Part shown: positions 62,697 through 64,000 of the stretch, one piece after another
Position numbering within the stretch: position 1 is the first letter of the stretch
Layout of the letters: every line of letters starts with the position of its first letter
Origin: Oleidesulfovibrio sp047973035
GTDB lineage: Bacteria > Desulfobacterota > Desulfovibrionia > Desulfovibrionales > Desulfovibrionaceae
Length of the DNA stretch: 64,000 nt
Direction: 5' to 3'
NCBI RefSeq assembly: GCF_047973035.1
Contig: NZ_JBKEBF010000046.1
Location: forward strand, 80,967 to 144,966
Translations under genes and position numbers: made by a program
The notes under the pieces: model-generated
The model's input: the letters and a program-made list of their open reading frames with translations, nothing else
Told to the model about the DNA's origin: nothing
Databases searched by the model: none

Positions 62697-62726
62697 CTGA
62701 GTGGTACTGAGTGGTACTGAGTAGTA
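62697..62726 (+). repeat. Three tandem 10-bp repeats before the integrase gene
   Basis: CTGAGTGGTA, CTGAGTGGTA and CTGAGTAGTA directly adjacent, between tRNA-Ser and the integrase. They look like arm-type binding sites of a tyrosine recombinase. Confidence 0.65.
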
Positions 62727-62746
62727 TTGACAGCTACGCAAAAAAT

Positions 62747-62793
62747 GGGGCAACTCTTGGGGGCAACATTTCAAAGCTAGCCGGAGTTGCCCC
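62747..62793 (+). promoter_or_regulatory. Inverted repeat just before the integrase start
   Basis: GGGGCAACTC (62747-62756) and GAGTTGCCCC (62784-62793) with a 27-base spacer, ending three bases before the integrase ATG. An extra GGGGGCAAC copy lies between. It may be an operator or core-type site. Confidence 0.4.
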
Positions 62794-62796
62794 CAG

Positions 62797-63438
62797 ATGC
62801 TGACAGCGCAAAAGATTAAAAGTCTGAAGCCCGCCGAGAAAACCTATAAGGTATATGATGCGGAAGGGTTGTATATTGAGGTGCCGCCGAAAGGAAACAA
62901 GCGGTGGCGCTTTAAGTATCGCATTAACGGAAAAGAGAAGCGAATCAGCTTCGGGGTGTTTCCTGATGTGGGGCTGAAAGAGGCTAGGGCAAAGCGCGAT
63001 GAAGCGCGGGAGCTGGTACAGGTTGGCACTGACCCCAGCGTGGAACGAAAGCGCGTTGCATCGGCTGATACATTTGAAACTGTTGCTCGTGAGTGGGTGG
63101 CAATGCGTGCGCCGGTGTGGTCTGAGAGCCACCACAAAACAACTTTGCAGCGTCTTGAATCGTACATGTTTCCGCAGATAGGCAAGATGCGGATAGTGGA
63201 GATTGAGCCGCTGCATGTGCTTGATGCTTTGCGCATTATCGAACGGCGTGGCGCTGTTGAGGCTGCCCGTAAAACGCTGGGGATATGTTCGCTCGTTTTT
63301 CGGTACGCTGTGGCCACCGCTCGTATACCTAGTGACCCGTGCCGAGATTTGCGCGGGGCTTTGGCTTCGCGCAAAAAAGGCCACTTTGGTGCGGTGGTTG
63401 ACCCCGCTGGTGCTGGTGCGCTTATGCGGGCCATAACC
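62797..63438 (+). pseudogene. Truncated P4-type integrase
   Basis: The first 213 residues match the N-terminal and core-binding domains of tyrosine integrases that target tRNA genes (MLTAQKIKSLKPAEKTYKV, DAEGLYIEVPPKGNKRWRF, FGVFPDVGLKEARAKRDEAR, YAVATARIPSDPCRDLRGAL, then GHFGAVVDPAGAGALMRAI). After that the sequence switches to a phage baseplate gene in another frame, so the catalytic domain (Arg, His-x-x-Arg, Tyr) is absent. The frame reads on to a stop at 63714 as a meaningless chimeric tail. It cannot be an active recombinase. Confidence 0.85.
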
Positions 63439-64000
63439 TTGGCCCCAACTATTATTCCATTCTGCCGCAGCCCGTTTCCGGTGTGGCATCTGTGGTTAAT
63501 GGCCCTGACTGGCTGCATGTGCCCGGTGCGGATGAAGAAACGGACGAAGAGCTGCGCCTGCGCTGCCGCAACCAGTTTAGCGCTGTTGGCCAGTATCACC
63601 ATGATGCGGCCTATACGGCAGACATTGCCAGCTTTGCGGGCATACGCACAGACTACATTGTGTTTCAGCACGAGGCACCGCGCGGCCCCGGCAGCGCCAA
63701 TGCATTTATCATGATTGATTCCGGCCCTGCACCGCAGGAGTTTGTAGACACCATAAACGCCCATGTGCGCGATGCCGGAAACCACGGCCACGGCGACGAT
63801 ATGCTGTGTTTTCCCATGCCTGCGCTGCCGGTACATCTGACTGCCACGGTGCACCCCGTGCCCAACCTGCAGGACGATAAAAAAACAGCGCTGCTGCAGG
63901 CCGTGGACGGGCGCATACGGGCGGCCTTTCGCGAAAATTCCGACTATTCCATGACACGTACATGGCCGCACAGCCGTTTTTCGCTTTCCGTACTGGCGGA
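63423..64000 (+). pseudogene. Phage baseplate J-like protein, 5'-truncated, running off the window
   Basis: In a frame shifted by two relative to the integrase, translation gives YAGHNLGPNYYSILPQP, VSGVASVVNGPDWLHVPGAD, EETDEELRLRCRNQFSA and further to the window end without a stop. The PVSGV...GADEETDEELRLR pattern is typical of baseplate J / gp47 proteins of contractile-tailed phages. It has no start codon of its own and is joined directly to the integrase fragment, so it is the remnant of a deleted prophage; the rest lies outside the window. Confidence 0.8.

Noticed and set aside
62844..63971. A 375-codon minus-strand frame across the integrase-baseplate junction
   Set aside because: It crosses a recombination scar and opposes two recognisable plus-strand fragments, so its continuity is accidental.

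Overview
The window looks like a chromosomal segment of a sulfate-reducing bacterium of the Desulfovibrio group. The strongest evidence is a complete qrcABCD set (hexahaem cytochrome, Mo-free molybdopterin-fold subunit, ferredoxin-like subunit, NrfD-type membrane subunit), the menaquinone reductase complex that passes periplasmic electrons to the quinone pool. An aldehyde:ferredoxin oxidoreductase with its own ferredoxin, several energy-taxis receptors, PilZ proteins and many sigma-54 and two-component regulators fit the same lifestyle.

Layout. 1-3.1 kb (-): rpmE, a DUF1385 gene, prfA, prmC; tlyA diverges (+). 4.2-7.8 kb (+): a Cache-HAMP-PAS chemoreceptor and an unusual exported carbonic anhydrase. 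8.2-11.0 kb (-): a metal block (mntP, marR, a His-rich transporter) and an orphan ECF T component. 11.4-14.1 kb (+): umuDC and a zinc-ribbon/PilZ gene. 14.6-19.5 kb (+): two tandem paralogous chemoreceptors. 19.9-26.1 kb (-): rlmN, an HD-domain gene, pyrC, pyrB, an amidohydrolase. 26.4-28.7 kb: a small doubtful gene, a WcbI-like gene, a MEMO1-family gene. 28.7-36.4 kb (-): a large TPR protein, a sigma-54 activator, a small flagellar rod-like protein, folE2, nikR, a methyltransferase. 36.6-37.8 kb (+): bioY and its ATPase. 37.9-43.7 kb (-): two histidine kinases, a sigma-54 response regulator and, just downstream, a candidate small RNA. 44-47 kb (-): an S24 repressor, hflC, hflK. 47.2-53.9 kb (+): phosphomannomutase, ferredoxin/AOR, a membrane protein, rnhA, a PilZ gene, a Gate-domain protein. 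54.5-59.3 kb (-): qrcDCBA. 60-62.4 kb: rfbC (-) and a hybrid kinase (+). 62.5-64 kb: tRNA-Ser(UGA) followed by a broken integrase joined to a phage baseplate gene, i.e. a degraded tRNA-targeted element.

Most interesting: between the bioY operon and the sigma-54 response regulator, the minus strand encodes what looks like an RNA of about 190 nt (38065 to 37876). It has three hairpins whose loops are runs of 7, 9 and 9 C, a long-range stem around the middle hairpin, and a good intrinsic terminator. Upstream lie a sigma-54 -24/-12 promoter (GG-N10-GC), an overlapping sigma-70-like promoter, and two GTGCA-N4-TGCAC palindromes 32 bp apart about 128 and 160 bp upstream of the predicted start, placed like enhancer sites of an NtrC-type activator. 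The gene next to them encodes such an activator. The arrangement suggests a kinase / sigma-54 regulator / small RNA circuit, similar in logic to LuxO-Qrr but with C-rich loops of the kind that can pair with Shine-Dalgarno sequences. It is a reading of sequence only and needs transcript evidence.

Other points: a biotin ECF transporter whose T subunit is not beside bioY/bioM, a nucleotidyltransferase-like HD protein that has lost its catalytic signature, an S24 repressor lacking the catalytic lysine, a 20-bp inverted repeat after hflC, and a CRP/FNR-type palindrome next to the likely qrc promoter.
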